Shown here in pieces: positions 25,233-34,723 of a stretch of 38,671 bases of DNA. Source of the DNA: Nitrosopumilus sp. LS_AOA (GTDB lineage: Archaea; Thermoproteota; Nitrososphaeria; Nitrososphaerales; Nitrosopumilaceae); contig LFLC01000056.1 of assembly GCA_001543015.1 (NCBI GenBank), forward strand, positions 1 through 38,671, given 5' to 3'. How positions within the stretch are numbered: the stretch's first letter is position 1; every line of letters begins with the position of its first letter. Below the pieces are notes generated by a model that saw only the letters and a list, made by a program, of their open reading frames with translations, did no database searches and had not been told where the DNA came from. The position numbers and the translations under genes are program-made.

Positions 25233-25240
25233 GTATATAC
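25233..25240 (-). promoter_or_regulatory. TATA box of the tRNA gene
   Basis: The self-complementary gtatatac is centred about 26 nt upstream of the first tRNA base (25210), inside the 82-base gap to the next plus-strand gene. It is a classic archaeal tRNA promoter arrangement, with transcription starting at or near +1 of the tRNA. Confidence 0.65.
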
Positions 25241-25292
25241 GCTTTATCAAATTTTCAAAGTAATTAATAGGATTTGAAATGATCCATCTTTC

Positions 25293-26393
25293 GTGGATAA
25301 AAAAATTCAAATTATTCAAATTATTGGAATTATTGGAGCTATTATATTTTCAATATTTGTTTTAACATCACCAAATGATCCAATTCCATTACCTGAACCT
25401 ACATCAATTTCTAAAAGTGCTTCTGTAATAATTATAGCAGAAAACCTTGACAAACCTCGCGGTATTGCTATTTTTGATGATAGAGTTTTTGTTACAGAAA
25501 AAGATGGATTGATACGAGTTATTCAAAATGACATTTTATTGGATTCTCCTTTAGCTACATTTCGTTCTGTTAATGTGTTTGATGGTGGTCTTTTAGGAAT
25601 TACACTTCATCCAGAATTTTCTACAAATCATTTTCTCTACGTATTTCTGACTTATGAAGAAGATGGAAATCTGTGGAACAAAATTCTAAAAATTGAAGAA
25701 TCAGAAAATAAACTAAAAAATGTTGAAATAATATTTGATAAAATCCCTGCCTCTTCTTTTACAAATGGTGGTTTTATAAAATTTGGACCTGATGAAAAAT
25801 TGTATGTGGGAACTGGAACAGTTTCTGACTCATCTCATTTGCCACAAGATCTAAATTCGCTAGCTGGAAAAATTTTAAGATTAAATGATGATGGTTCAAT
25901 TCCTGATGATAATCCATTTTCAAATTCCCCAGTTTATTCATTGGGTCATAGACATCCACAAGGAATGACTTGGGATGATGATGGAAATTTGTATGTTGCA
26001 GAATTTGGTCCTGAAAAAAATGATGAAATTAATCTAATATTGCCCGGTAAAAATTATGGTTGGCCTGAAGAGCAGTGCTCAGGTGATGAAACTTTTGAAA
26101 ATGCTATTTTATGTTATGATCCAAGCATAGAACCTGGTGGAATTTTATTTTACACAGGAGATAAACTTGATTTTGAACATCCATTCATTTTAGCATCAAT
26201 GAGGACTGCAAATCTTTACCAGTTGGATTTTGATGAAGGCCTTAGTTCTCAAAAATCTATTCTTAGTGGTATTGGTCGTGTTCGTGATGTGGTACAAGGT
26301 TCTGATGGGAGTCTTTATGTGATTACCTCAAATACAGATGGAAAAGGTTTTCCAGATAGAACCGATGATAAACTATTGAGGATATTAAAATAA
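25293..26393 (+). CDS. PQQ-type glucose/sorbosone dehydrogenase-like protein, membrane-anchored
   Basis: 366 residues, GTG start. A hydrophobic N-terminal helix (about 6-25, IQIIGIIGAIIFSIFVL) should anchor the protein or act as a signal, placing the rest outside. The body is a six-bladed beta-propeller of the GSDH/soluble aldose dehydrogenase type: LDKPRGIAIFDDRVFVTEKDG, GGLLGITLHPEF, KFGPDEKLYVGTG, SLAGKILRLNDDGSIPDDNPF, SLGHRHPQGM and AEFGPEKNDEINL. The family oxidises sugars with PQQ and calcium, or is catalytically undefined. PQQ genes are not in this window. It ends directly before hmgA (TAA-ATG with no gap), so they may share a transcript, though the roles do not match. Confidence 0.88.
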   Translation: MDKKIQIIQIIGIIGAIIFSIFVLTSPNDPIPLPEPTSISKSASVIIIAENLDKPRGIAIFDDRVFVTEKDGLIRVIQNDILLDSPLATFRSVNVFDGGLLGITLHPEFSTNHFLYVFLTYEEDGNLWNKILKIEESENKLKNVEIIFDKIPASSFTNGGFIKFGPDEKLYVGTGTVSDSSHLPQDLNSLAGKILRLNDDGSIPDDNPFSNSPVYSLGHRHPQGMTWDDDGNLYVAEFGPEKNDEINLILPGKNYGWPEEQCSGDETFENAILCYDPSIEPGGILFYTGDKLDFEHPFILASMRTANLYQLDFDEGLSSQKSILSGIGRVRDVVQGSDGSLYVITSNTDGKGFPDRTDDKLLRILK

Positions 26394-27650
26394 ATGCCTG
26401 ATTCTTCGATTTCAAAGTTTTTTGAAAAATCAAGAAAAGAAAGATTAGATATTGTTGCTAATTTTGCAAATCTTTCAAGTGAAGATTTGGACGTCTTACA
26501 AAATAACAATGGAGGAATTTCATATGACAAAGCAGATAAAATGGTGGAAAATGCAATTGGAACTTTTTCACTTCCTTTAGGGATTGCAACTAATTTCAAA
26601 ATCAATGGTAAAGACTATGTTATTCCAATGGTAATTGAAGAACCATCAGTGATTGCTGCAGCATCAAAGGGTGCAAAAATTGCACGAATTAAAGGTGGAT
26701 TTGAAGTTACTGCTGATGAATCTTACAGTATTGGCCAAATACAAATTTTGGATGTTGATATTCCTTTAGCAATTCAAAAAATTGATGACTCATTAAATGA
26801 AATTTTGATATTAGCTAATTCCAAAAGTAATACTTTATCAAAAATGAATAAAGGTGCAAAAGAAATTTCTTGTAAAGTTATTGATACACCATCTGGTAAA
26901 ATGCTAATTGCTGAACTCTTAATTGATGTTGGAGATGCAATGGGTGCAAATATAACAAATACCATGTGTGAGGCAGTGTCACCATTAATTGAAAAAATTA
27001 CTGGTGGAAAAACATTACTTCGAATATTATCTAACTATTCTACTCGAAGAATTGTAAAGGCTAAAGCAATTTTTGAAAAAGAAGCAGTTGGGGGAGAAAA
27101 AGTAGTTGATAATATTATTTTGGCATTTGAATTTGCAGACAATGATGTGTATAGAGCAGTAACTCATAACAAAGGAATTATGAACGGTATCATAGCTGTT
27201 GCAAATGCAGTTGGTCAAGATAGTCGGGCAATTGATGCTGCTGCAAACGCATATGCTGCAAAATCTGGTTCATATCGTTCTCTTAGTAAGTGGAGTAAGG
27301 ATGATGATGGGAATTTAGTTGGTATTTTGGAAATTCCTCTCTCTGTTGGGATAGTTGGTGGTATTGTAAATGTACATCCTGTAGCCAAAGTATGCACAAA
27401 AATTCTTGGTGCTTTATCTACACAAGAACTTGCATGTATCCTGACTGCTACTGGATTGGCTCAAAATTTTAGTGCAATTAGAGCACTCTCCACTGAAGGA
27501 ATTCAAAAAGGACACATGCGTCTTCATGCAAGAAATTTAGCATCTGCTGCAGGGGCTACACCTGAACAGATAGATGAAATTGTTAAAAAAATGATTGAGG
27601 AAAAGATGATTTCACTTGACAAGGCTAAAGAATTACTTGAGCAAATTTAA
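26394..27650 (+). CDS. hmgA: Hydroxymethylglutaryl-CoA reductase, class II type
   Basis: Reduces HMG-CoA to mevalonate for archaeal isoprenoid lipids; 418 residues, soluble, no membrane anchor. The sequence is of the class II (Pseudomonas mevalonii, Archaeoglobus) type: ENAIGTFSLPLGIATNFKIN (51-70), VIPMVIEEPSVIAAAS, DVGDAMGANITNTMCEAV (about 178-195), THNKGIMNGI, VGIVGGIVNVHP and GLAQNFSAIRALSTEGIQKGHM (near 370-390), which contains the catalytic H of GHM. A C-terminal helical segment follows (about 395-418). Most archaea have class I enzymes, so the class II assignment matters. ATG 26394 abuts the stop of the preceding gene. Confidence 0.93.
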   Translation: MPDSSISKFFEKSRKERLDIVANFANLSSEDLDVLQNNNGGISYDKADKMVENAIGTFSLPLGIATNFKINGKDYVIPMVIEEPSVIAAASKGAKIARIKGGFEVTADESYSIGQIQILDVDIPLAIQKIDDSLNEILILANSKSNTLSKMNKGAKEISCKVIDTPSGKMLIAELLIDVGDAMGANITNTMCEAVSPLIEKITGGKTLLRILSNYSTRRIVKAKAIFEKEAVGGEKVVDNIILAFEFADNDVYRAVTHNKGIMNGIIAVANAVGQDSRAIDAAANAYAAKSGSYRSLSKWSKDDDGNLVGILEIPLSVGIVGGIVNVHPVAKVCTKILGALSTQELACILTATGLAQNFSAIRALSTEGIQKGHMRLHARNLASAAGATPEQIDEIVKKMIEEKMISLDKAKELLEQI

Positions 27651-27656
27651 CCATGC

Positions 27657-27666
27657 TATTATATAA
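27657..27666 (+). promoter_or_regulatory. TATA box of the histidine operon
   Basis: The stretch attatataac is centred about 29 nt upstream of ATG 27691 of hisG, in the 40-base gap after hmgA. It fits a leaderless first gene and defines the start of the nine-gene operon. Confidence 0.6.
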
Positions 27667-27690
27667 CTAAAAAGTGCAAAAAAATTGAAA

Positions 27691-28668
27691 ATGTCTGAAG
27701 TAAAATTTGCAATTCCTAAAGGAAGTTTAGAGGATGCAACTTTCAAATTATTAGAAAAATCATGGACTAAAGTAACTCGTAAGAGTAGAACATATCGAGT
27801 TTATCTTGATGATCCAAGTATTGTAGTCAAAATGCTTCGACCTCAAGAGATACCAACTATGGTTGCAGAAGGATTGTATGATGTAGGTATTACTGGAAAA
27901 GATTGGGTTGGTGAAACAAATTCTGATGTTGAATCAATTCTTGATTTAGAATATGGTAAAATTAGATTGGTGATTGCATTTCCTGATAAATATAGTTACA
28001 AGAATCTTGATGAAATGGTTGCAGACTATGCTAAAAAGAAAAAAACACTTCGTATATCTTCAGAATATCTTACAACTGCCTCAAAATTTCTAAAACAATT
28101 AAAGTCATACAAAAAATATTATGGTAACAAAGATCCGTTAATTGTAACTCCATGGGTTAGATTGGGTAATAACAAAAGTGTACAAATTCATCTATCATTT
28201 GGTGCTACTGAGGCAAAACCTCCTGAGGATGTAGATGCAATAATGGATGTTACTGAAACTGGTACTACTCTAAAACAAAACAAACTCAAAATTGTTGATG
28301 AAGTACTTACCTCTACTGCCCACTTGATTGTAAACAAAAAATCATTAAAGGATCCAAAAAAACGTGAAAAAATCTTTGATATTGTAACTCTAATGAAAGG
28401 TGCAGTTATTGGAAGAAAATATTTACACATTTATCTAAATGTTGAGGAGAAAAATCTAAAGAAACTTCTATCTCAGATGCCTTCTTTGAAAAGACCAACA
28501 ATTAGTCCGTTAAGTGAAGAAGGGTGGTTTGGAGTAAATACAGTCATAAAAAAAGAAGAATTTTACAAACTTATCCCTAAACTAAGAAAAATTGCTCAAG
28601 GTCTTGTAGTTCATGAACCAAGACAAATTCTGGAACTTGAGGAGATTAAACGTGACGAAGAAAATTGA
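27691..28668 (+). CDS. hisG: ATP phosphoribosyltransferase (long form)
   Basis: First enzyme of histidine synthesis, 325 residues from ATG 27691 (a TTG two codons upstream is less likely). The long form carries a C-terminal regulatory ACT-like domain (about 225-320), so it needs no HisZ and is expected to be histidine-inhibited. Seen are AIPKGSLEDATFKLL (6-20), RPQEIPTMVAEGLYDVGITG (50-69) and MDVTETGTTLKQNKLKIVDEV (near 188-208), the PRPP-binding region. The stop overlaps the hisD start as TGATG. Confidence 0.95.
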   Translation: MSEVKFAIPKGSLEDATFKLLEKSWTKVTRKSRTYRVYLDDPSIVVKMLRPQEIPTMVAEGLYDVGITGKDWVGETNSDVESILDLEYGKIRLVIAFPDKYSYKNLDEMVADYAKKKKTLRISSEYLTTASKFLKQLKSYKKYYGNKDPLIVTPWVRLGNNKSVQIHLSFGATEAKPPEDVDAIMDVTETGTTLKQNKLKIVDEVLTSTAHLIVNKKSLKDPKKREKIFDIVTLMKGAVIGRKYLHIYLNVEEKNLKKLLSQMPSLKRPTISPLSEEGWFGVNTVIKKEEFYKLIPKLRKIAQGLVVHEPRQILELEEIKRDEEN

Positions 28669-29939
28669 TGAAGATAATCAAAGTAACTAATATTGAAAAA
28701 TTTGCCATCAAAACTCTTCCAAAACAGCCTCAAAAAAACAGAATTATTGTTGAATCTATTCTAAAAGATGTCAAGAAAAATGGAGATGCAGCAGTTAGAA
28801 AATATGAGAAAAAATTTAGCGGTGTAAAAATCACAACACTGCGTGTATCAAAAGCTGAAATAAAAAATGCATACTCTAAAGTTTCAAAAATTGAACTTGA
28901 TTCTTTACGTTTAGCAAAGATACGATTAGAAAAAACTGAATCTGCAATAAAATCACTATTAAAAAATACAACAATTACACATGATGGAATTAAAATCTCT
29001 AAAAAATTTATTCCAATTCAAAGTGTTGGATGTTATGTTCCAGGTGGATTAGCAAAATATCCAAGCTCTGTAATTATGTCTGTAGTACCAGCTAAAGTTG
29101 CAGGTGTAGCAAGAATTGTTGTTGTATCTCCACCAAATACTGATGGAACAATTGATCCACTAACTATTGTCGCTGCAAATCTTTGTGGTGCAAATGAAAT
29201 CTACAAAACAGGTGGTGTACAATCTATTGCTGCACTATCTAATGGAACAAAATCAATTCTTAAAGTAGATAAAATTGTAGGTCCTGGTGGTGCATTTGTT
29301 ACAACTGCAAAATATTTGACAAGTAATGAAACTAGCATTGATATGCTTGCAGGTCCTACTGAACTAGGAATAATTGCAGACAATTCAATGAATCCACAAC
29401 TAATCGCATTAGATCTAATCTCTCAGGCAGAACACAGTAATGATACATTTTGTTATTTGATTACAACATCACAAAAACTTGCAAATTCTGTAAATAATAT
29501 AATTTCAGAATTAATCCCAAAAATCAAAAGATCTACATTTGTAAAATCTAGTCTAAAAAATAATGGATTTATTGCAATTTGTAAAACAAATTCTGATATG
29601 ATAAAACTTGCAAATACATTGGCACCTGAACACTTACAGATAATGACCAAAAACCCTGCATTACTATCTTCTAAAATTAATACTGCTGGTCTGATTTTAC
29701 TTGGAGAAAATACCCCATCTTCTGTAAGTGACTACCTTTTAGGCTCAAATCACATTCTTCCTACTAATGGATTTGGAAAAATTCGTGGCTCATTATCTGT
29801 TTTGGACTTTCTCAAGATAAACACACAGGCAACTTGTTTAAAATCATCCTTGTCTAAAATCTCAAAATATCTTGATGTTTTAACAACATCTGAAGGATTG
29901 CCAAATCACTTTGAAGCAATTAGAGGTAGATTAAAATGA
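28668..29939 (+). CDS. hisD: Histidinol dehydrogenase
   Basis: Zinc- and NAD-dependent four-electron oxidoreductase that makes histidine from histidinol, 423 residues from ATG 28668, which shares one base with the hisG stop. Family motifs are GCYVPGGLAKYPSSVIM (about 118-134), IYKTGGVQSIAALSNGT, KIVGPGGAFVTTAK, DMLAGPTELGIIAD, DLISQAEHSNDT (catalytic and zinc His/Gln), APEHLQIM (second His pair) and the C-terminal EGLPNHFEAIRGR. It overlaps hisC by ATGA. Confidence 0.96.
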   Translation: MKIIKVTNIEKFAIKTLPKQPQKNRIIVESILKDVKKNGDAAVRKYEKKFSGVKITTLRVSKAEIKNAYSKVSKIELDSLRLAKIRLEKTESAIKSLLKNTTITHDGIKISKKFIPIQSVGCYVPGGLAKYPSSVIMSVVPAKVAGVARIVVVSPPNTDGTIDPLTIVAANLCGANEIYKTGGVQSIAALSNGTKSILKVDKIVGPGGAFVTTAKYLTSNETSIDMLAGPTELGIIADNSMNPQLIALDLISQAEHSNDTFCYLITTSQKLANSVNNIISELIPKIKRSTFVKSSLKNNGFIAICKTNSDMIKLANTLAPEHLQIMTKNPALLSSKINTAGLILLGENTPSSVSDYLLGSNHILPTNGFGKIRGSLSVLDFLKINTQATCLKSSLSKISKYLDVLTTSEGLPNHFEAIRGRLK

Positions 29940-31006
29940 AAAAAAATTGGTTTGATGAAAAAATAAAAAAATTTTCATTAATTGGTGGTTACATAAAACC
30001 TGAATTAATTCCAGATTCAGTAAAACTTGATTCAAATGAAAATTATGTAATCTCTAAACAATTTCAAAACGATATCATTTCATCTGCAAAAAAAAATTCT
30101 GATGTGCGAGAATATCCATTAGGTAGAATTGATAGTTTAATTAAAATGATATCTAAATTTACCAAAGTTTCTACTTCTATGATTGGTGTGGGAAATGGTT
30201 CTGATCAAATTCTTGATTTGATATTATCTAATTTTGCCTCAAAACAAACCAAAGTATTAACATCTAATCCAACTTTTGGATTCTTTGAAGAGAGATGTAA
30301 ATTATATTCAATACCACTAATTGCAATTCCATTTTCAGATGATATGAAATTAAATATCAAAGATTTTGTAGTACAATCAAAAAATGCTGATATTTTATAT
30401 CTTGATTCTCCAAATAATCCTACAGGATTCCAATTTTCAAAAACTGAATTACAGAAATTAATTAAATCATTTAATGGACTTGTGATAATTGATGAGGCTT
30501 ATGGTGAATTTAGTGAATATTCTCTTGCAAGTATGGTAAAAAATCAAAGTAATCTGATTGTTGTACAAACATTATCAAAATCATTTGGTTTAGCTGGACT
30601 TCGATTGGGATATTTTATTGCAAATAAAAAATTCACTGATGCATTTATGAACATTTTACAATATCCCTATCCTCTAAGTACTATTACTATTGAATCTGGA
30701 ATTCTAGCTTTAGAAAAATTTGATATAATGAAAAAGGTAGTAAATGATATCAAGATTGAAAGAAAAAGAATTATTGAAACATTACAAAAATATGATTCTT
30801 TCCAAGTCTTTGATTCTAAGGCTAATTTTGTGCTATTTGATGCCCATGGTTCCTATAAACGAGTTTATTCTGCACTTGTAGAACAAGGAATTTCAATTAG
30901 AAAATTAGGAAAAATTGGAAATCATAAAGGATGTCTTAGGGTAACTATTGGTACTAAAGAAATGAATTCCAAATTTTTACTAGCAATTCGTGATTTATTG
31001 GGATGA
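29936..31006 (+). CDS. hisC: Histidinol-phosphate aminotransferase
   Basis: Fold-type I PLP enzyme, 356 residues, transferring the amino group of glutamate to imidazole-acetol phosphate. Signatures are KLDSNENYV (about 31-39), VGNGSDQILDLI, DSPNNPTGFQFS, VIIDEAYGEF and the PLP lysine in LSKSFGLAGLRLGYF (near 214-228). Its position between hisD and the HAD gene, with four-base overlaps on both sides, fixes the role, whereas the related enzyme at 4160 belongs to cobalamin synthesis. Confidence 0.95.
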   Translation: MKKNWFDEKIKKFSLIGGYIKPELIPDSVKLDSNENYVISKQFQNDIISSAKKNSDVREYPLGRIDSLIKMISKFTKVSTSMIGVGNGSDQILDLILSNFASKQTKVLTSNPTFGFFEERCKLYSIPLIAIPFSDDMKLNIKDFVVQSKNADILYLDSPNNPTGFQFSKTELQKLIKSFNGLVIIDEAYGEFSEYSLASMVKNQSNLIVVQTLSKSFGLAGLRLGYFIANKKFTDAFMNILQYPYPLSTITIESGILALEKFDIMKKVVNDIKIERKRIIETLQKYDSFQVFDSKANFVLFDAHGSYKRVYSALVEQGISIRKLGKIGNHKGCLRVTIGTKEMNSKFLLAIRDLLG

Positions 31007-31977
31007 CTCTAATAAAAAAATCTGAAGGAATCTATCTTGATGATTCATGTATTGATATCCTTGATGGTATTGATACTATAATTTTTGATTGTGATGGTGT
31101 TTTAATTGATATTACAAAATCATATGATTTGGCAATAATTAAAACAACTCAATATGTTTTAGATAATTTTTCAAAAATCAATGATTCAATCAATGTTGAT
31201 TTTAAAATAATTGATGGTTTCAAATCAACAGGTGGATTTAATGATGAAGTTGATTTAACATATGCTGCAATTTTATCTTTAACTGCTGCAAAAAAATTAG
31301 AAAAAGATCCTACCGAATTTATTTTTGATGTGATAAAAAATTCTGATTCTAATGGTGTTGAAACTGTAGAAAAATATTTGGAAAGTCAAACTGATATTTC
31401 TGAAATCAAAAATCAATTATCCTATCCTGGAACACATCATGACAATCCTCTTTATCAAATTTTTGATCAAATTTTTTATGGACCTGAATTGTATAAAAAA
31501 TTATTTGATAAAGATTCAAAGTTCTCTGAACCTGGATTAATTGAACAAGACGATGTGATATTGAATAATTCTCTACTTGAATTATTAGAAAAAAAATTTA
31601 ATTCAAAAATTGCAATGGTTACTGGTCGGGGAAAAGAATCAGTTAATTATTCTTTAAAAGAAATGTTGGGAAAATTTGATTTAAAAAATTCAGTATTTTT
31701 AGAAGATGAATCTAGAGATCTTGCAAAACCTAATCCTCAACCATTACTAAATTCCATTAATGGAATGAATGGTAAATCTACATTGTATGTTGGAGATTCA
31801 ATGGAGGACTTTATCATGGCAAAAAGAGTAACTGAGATTGGTAATAAAACTACATTTTGTGGAATTATTGGCACTAGTAAAAATCCACAAGAAAAACTAG
31901 AATTATTTGAGAAAAATGAGGCTGTTTTAGTATTGGATTCAATTCACTTACTTCCAAAGGTATTAAATTTAGAATAA
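31003..31977 (+). CDS. HAD-family phosphatase, candidate histidinol-phosphatase
   Basis: 324-residue HAD hydrolase with the four catalytic motifs: I, DCDGVLID (29-36, nucleophile D29 and D31); II, MVTGRGKES (near 205); III, the lysine of LAKPNPQP (near 243); IV, YVGDSMEDF (near 263). A long insert of about 110 residues between motifs I and II forms an alpha-helical cap. The gene sits between hisC and hisB, overlapping hisC by four bases, exactly where the missing histidinol-phosphate phosphatase step belongs. HAD proteins near his genes in some archaea and cyanobacteria form a subfamily of this sort. No PHP- or HisB-type phosphatase is in the operon. The substrate is inference. Confidence 0.85.
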   Translation: MTLIKKSEGIYLDDSCIDILDGIDTIIFDCDGVLIDITKSYDLAIIKTTQYVLDNFSKINDSINVDFKIIDGFKSTGGFNDEVDLTYAAILSLTAAKKLEKDPTEFIFDVIKNSDSNGVETVEKYLESQTDISEIKNQLSYPGTHHDNPLYQIFDQIFYGPELYKKLFDKDSKFSEPGLIEQDDVILNNSLLELLEKKFNSKIAMVTGRGKESVNYSLKEMLGKFDLKNSVFLEDESRDLAKPNPQPLLNSINGMNGKSTLYVGDSMEDFIMAKRVTEIGNKTTFCGIIGTSKNPQEKLELFEKNEAVLVLDSIHLLPKVLNLE

Positions 31978-32003
31978 AGTAATTGAGATTACCTGTGAGA
32001 AAT

Positions 32004-32591
32004 ATGGCACAACGAAAAACATCAATTAAACGAAGTACAAAAGAAACAAGCATACAAGTTTCTGTCAATATAGATGGAACAGGAAAAACAAGCATCAAAA
32101 CAGGAATTAGTTTTCTTGATCACTTGATTGTATCATTTGGTAAACACAGTATGATGGATCTCAAAGTTGTTGCAAAATCAAATGACGGAATTGAGCACCA
32201 CCTAATTGAGGATACTGCAATTACAATTGGACAAGCAGTTGATAAGGCACTTGGTATGAGAAGTGGAATTACAAGATTTAGCTATGCATCAGTACCAATG
32301 GATGAATCACTAGCTGAGGTTTCAATTGATTTAGTGAAACGTCCATTTTGGAAATCAACTTTGTTAATTAAACGTAATAAGATTGAAGATATCTCTAAAG
32401 AAGATTTAGAACACTTTTTCCAATCATTATTACAAAATCTGAATAGCTGTATTCACCTTACTGTAAAGTATGGAGATAATGATCACCACAAAGTAGAGGC
32501 TGCCATAAAGTCACTTGCTGTTGCATTTAGAAACGCATCTAAAATGGATAAAAAACAAAAAGGCATTCCTAGTACAAAAGGATCAATGTAA
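32004..32591 (+). CDS. hisB: Imidazoleglycerol-phosphate dehydratase
   Basis: Manganese-dependent dehydratase, 195 residues from ATG 32004. Earlier TTG (31983) and GTG (31995) codons in frame would add a few residues without family support. The two metal-binding histidine clusters are [10 protein letters not shown] and [13 protein letters not shown], each with the expected H-H-x-x-[18 protein letters not shown] and [11 protein letters not shown] are also typical. There is no phosphatase fusion as in E. coli HisB, which leaves the phosphatase role to another gene. The stop and the hisH start share a base (TAATG). Confidence 0.94.
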   Translation: MAQRKTSIKRSTKETSIQVSVNIDGTGKTSIKTGISFLDHLIVSFGKHSMMDLKVVAKSNDGIEHHLIEDTAITIGQAVDKALGMRSGITRFSYASVPMDESLAEVSIDLVKRPFWKSTLLIKRNKIEDISKEDLEHFFQSLLQNLNSCIHLTVKYGDNDHHKVEAAIKSLAVAFRNASKMDKKQKGIPSTKGSM

Positions 32592-33196
32592 TGGTTAAAG
32601 TAGCAATCTTTGACTATGGTGCTGGAAATATTTTTAGTTTGAAAAATTCTCTTGAAAAAGTAGGGGCTACAGTTGACATCATAACTAATTTTGATAAACC
32701 AAATGAATATTCTGGTTTATTACTTCCAGGTGTGGGTAATTTTGATCCTGCAATGAATAGTATTAGGGATTTTTCAAAAATTCAATTTATAGATTATGTT
32801 GGTAATGTACCTGTACTTGGAATTTGTCTTGGAATGGAAATGTTTTTTGAAAAAAGTGAAGAAGGAAAAGAGAAAGGTTTGGGTATACTGGATGGTGAGG
32901 TGATTATTCTCCCAAATTCTATGAAAGTTCCTCATATGGGGTGGAATAATTTAGAGATAAAAAAACCTGGAATACTTTTAGAAGGAATTGAGAATGATTC
33001 TTGGGTTTATTTTGTTCATTCGTATAGAGTTAAACCAAATTCAAATGATATTATCACTGCAGAGTCTGATTATGGAATTAAAGTTCCTGCAGTTGTAGAG
33101 CAAGACAATTTTTTTGGAACTCAGTTTCATCCAGAAAAATCTAGCTCTGTTGGTAAAATAATGATAAAAAATTTCCTTGATGTGTGCAAAAAATGA
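32591..33196 (+). CDS. hisH: Imidazole glycerol phosphate synthase, glutaminase subunit
   Basis: Class I glutamine amidotransferase, 201 residues, that feeds ammonia to HisF. The nucleophile Cys is in VLGICLGMEMFF (about 75-86), the oxyanion PGVGNF block is present, and the catalytic His-x-Glu is in GTQFHPEKSS (near 177-186). It overlaps hisB by one base and hisA by four. Its presence next to hisF shows that this organism does use dedicated amidotransferases, which makes the absence of one in CobQ more striking. Confidence 0.95.
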   Translation: MVKVAIFDYGAGNIFSLKNSLEKVGATVDIITNFDKPNEYSGLLLPGVGNFDPAMNSIRDFSKIQFIDYVGNVPVLGICLGMEMFFEKSEEGKEKGLGILDGEVIILPNSMKVPHMGWNNLEIKKPGILLEGIENDSWVYFVHSYRVKPNSNDIITAESDYGIKVPAVVEQDNFFGTQFHPEKSSSVGKIMIKNFLDVCKK

Positions 33197-33900
33197 AAGT
33201 AATTCCTGCAATAGATCTAATGGGTGGACAAGTAGTTCGACTTTACAAAGGTGATCCTAAACAGAAAACTGTATACAGTGATGATCCAATTGAGGTTGCA
33301 AAAAAATGGGAAGCAAATGGAGCTGATATGTTACATATTGTAGATTTAGATGCAACTTTGGGAATAGGTTCTAATCTTGAAATAATTAAAAAAATCTTAG
33401 CAGAAATTTCAATTCCTGTTGAGGTTGCAGGTGGATTACGAGATGAATCATTAATTTCTGATGTGATTAAAATTTCAGATAGAATTGTACTTGGAACTTT
33501 GGCCTTTAAAAATAAAGAATTATTAAAAAAATTATTATTGTCTTTTGGTCCTGAAAAAATTGTTATTTCAGTTGATCATATGGATGGTGAAATAGTAATT
33601 CATGGATGGCAAGACAAAACTGGAATTAAAGTCATTGATTCAATCAAAGAATTCTTAGAAATTGGATTCACTGAATTTTTACTAACTAATGTTAATAGAG
33701 ATGGGACTATGGAGGGTCCTGATTTGGAATATTTAGAACAAGCCTGTAATTTGGAGAATACACATGTGATTGCAAGTGGAGGAATATCAAATGTTAATGA
33801 TGTTAAAGATGTTAAAGAAAAAAATGCATTTGGAGTTATTTTGGGGAAGGCCCTATATGAAAATAAAATTTCAATAGAGGAGACAAAGAAAATAGCATGA
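33193..33900 (+). CDS. hisA: ProFAR isomerase HisA
   Basis: TIM-barrel isomerase, 235 residues from ATG 33193. The frame has a GTG nine bases earlier (33184), but [12 protein letters not shown] is the canonical start and overlaps the hisH stop as ATGA. The catalytic Asp is in IPAIDL (about 4-9) and the second in [14 protein letters not shown]. The VEVAGGLRD and VIASGGISN phosphate loops are present. It overlaps hisF by ATGA. Confidence 0.95.
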   Translation: MKVIPAIDLMGGQVVRLYKGDPKQKTVYSDDPIEVAKKWEANGADMLHIVDLDATLGIGSNLEIIKKILAEISIPVEVAGGLRDESLISDVIKISDRIVLGTLAFKNKELLKKLLLSFGPEKIVISVDHMDGEIVIHGWQDKTGIKVIDSIKEFLEIGFTEFLLTNVNRDGTMEGPDLEYLEQACNLENTHVIASGGISNVNDVKDVKEKNAFGVILGKALYENKISIEETKKIA

Positions 33901-34700
33901 CACTAACAAAACGAATTATTCCTTGCCTTGATGTAAAAAATGGCCGAGTTGTAAAGGGATTACATTTTGAATCAATAAAAGATGCAGGTGATCCTGTAGA
34001 ACTTGCTGAAAAATATAGTAATGAGGGAGCAGACGAATTGATATTTTTAGATATTACAGCATCTGATGAACAACGAAAGACAATCAAAGATTTGGTAAGA
34101 AAAATTGCATCCGTAATTGATATTCCTTTTACTGTTGGTGGTGGTGTGAAATCAATAGAGGATGCAAGAAATATTTTACTTAATGGTGCAGATAAAGTCG
34201 GAATTAACACTGGTGCTATAAAAAATCCTACAGTAATTACTGAATTAATGGAATTATTTGGAAGACAATGTATTGTTGTTGCAATTGATGCTAAAAGAAA
34301 TTATAAAATTAAAGAAAATGTAACAATTTTTTCAGAAAACGAGAAAAAATTCTGGTTTGAGGTTTTCATTTTTGGTGGAAAAAAAGAAACTGGACTTGAT
34401 GTAATAGAATGGGCAAAAAAAGCTGAAAAACTTGGAGCTGGCGAAATTCTTCTTACTAGTATTGATAAAGATGGCACAAAAGATGGATATGATATTTTAC
34501 TGACTAAGAAAATCGTTGATTCATTATCTATTCCAGTTATTGCTTCAGGTGGTTGTGGGAAACCTGAAGATATGGTAGATGTGTTTCAAAAATCAAATGT
34601 TGATGCTGCATTAGCTGCATCGATTTTTCACTATGATACTCATGGTGTAATTGGGGTTAAGAAATTCCTTAAAGACAAAGAAATCCCTGTAAGATTATAA
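33897..34700 (+). CDS. hisF: Imidazole glycerol phosphate synthase, cyclase subunit
   Basis: TIM-barrel cyclase, 267 residues, slightly longer than the usual 250-255 owing to a loop near 140-160. It pairs with HisH to form IGP and AICAR. Seen are [17 protein letters not shown] (5-21, catalytic D12), [44 protein letters not shown] (second catalytic Asp near 190) and [11 protein letters not shown]. It overlaps hisA by four bases and is 23 bases before hisI. Confidence 0.96.
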   Translation: MTLTKRIIPCLDVKNGRVVKGLHFESIKDAGDPVELAEKYSNEGADELIFLDITASDEQRKTIKDLVRKIASVIDIPFTVGGGVKSIEDARNILLNGADKVGINTGAIKNPTVITELMELFGRQCIVVAIDAKRNYKIKENVTIFSENEKKFWFEVFIFGGKKETGLDVIEWAKKAEKLGAGEILLTSIDKDGTKDGYDILLTKKIVDSLSIPVIASGGCGKPEDMVDVFQKSNVDAALAASIFHYDTHGVIGVKKFLKDKEIPVRL

Positions 34701-34723
34701 TAGCTTAAATTCAATTTATACTC

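Noticed and set aside
33836-34210. 124-codon minus-strand frame opposite hisA/hisF
   Set aside because: Lies wholly inside two well-conserved genes; composition is that of an antisense shadow.
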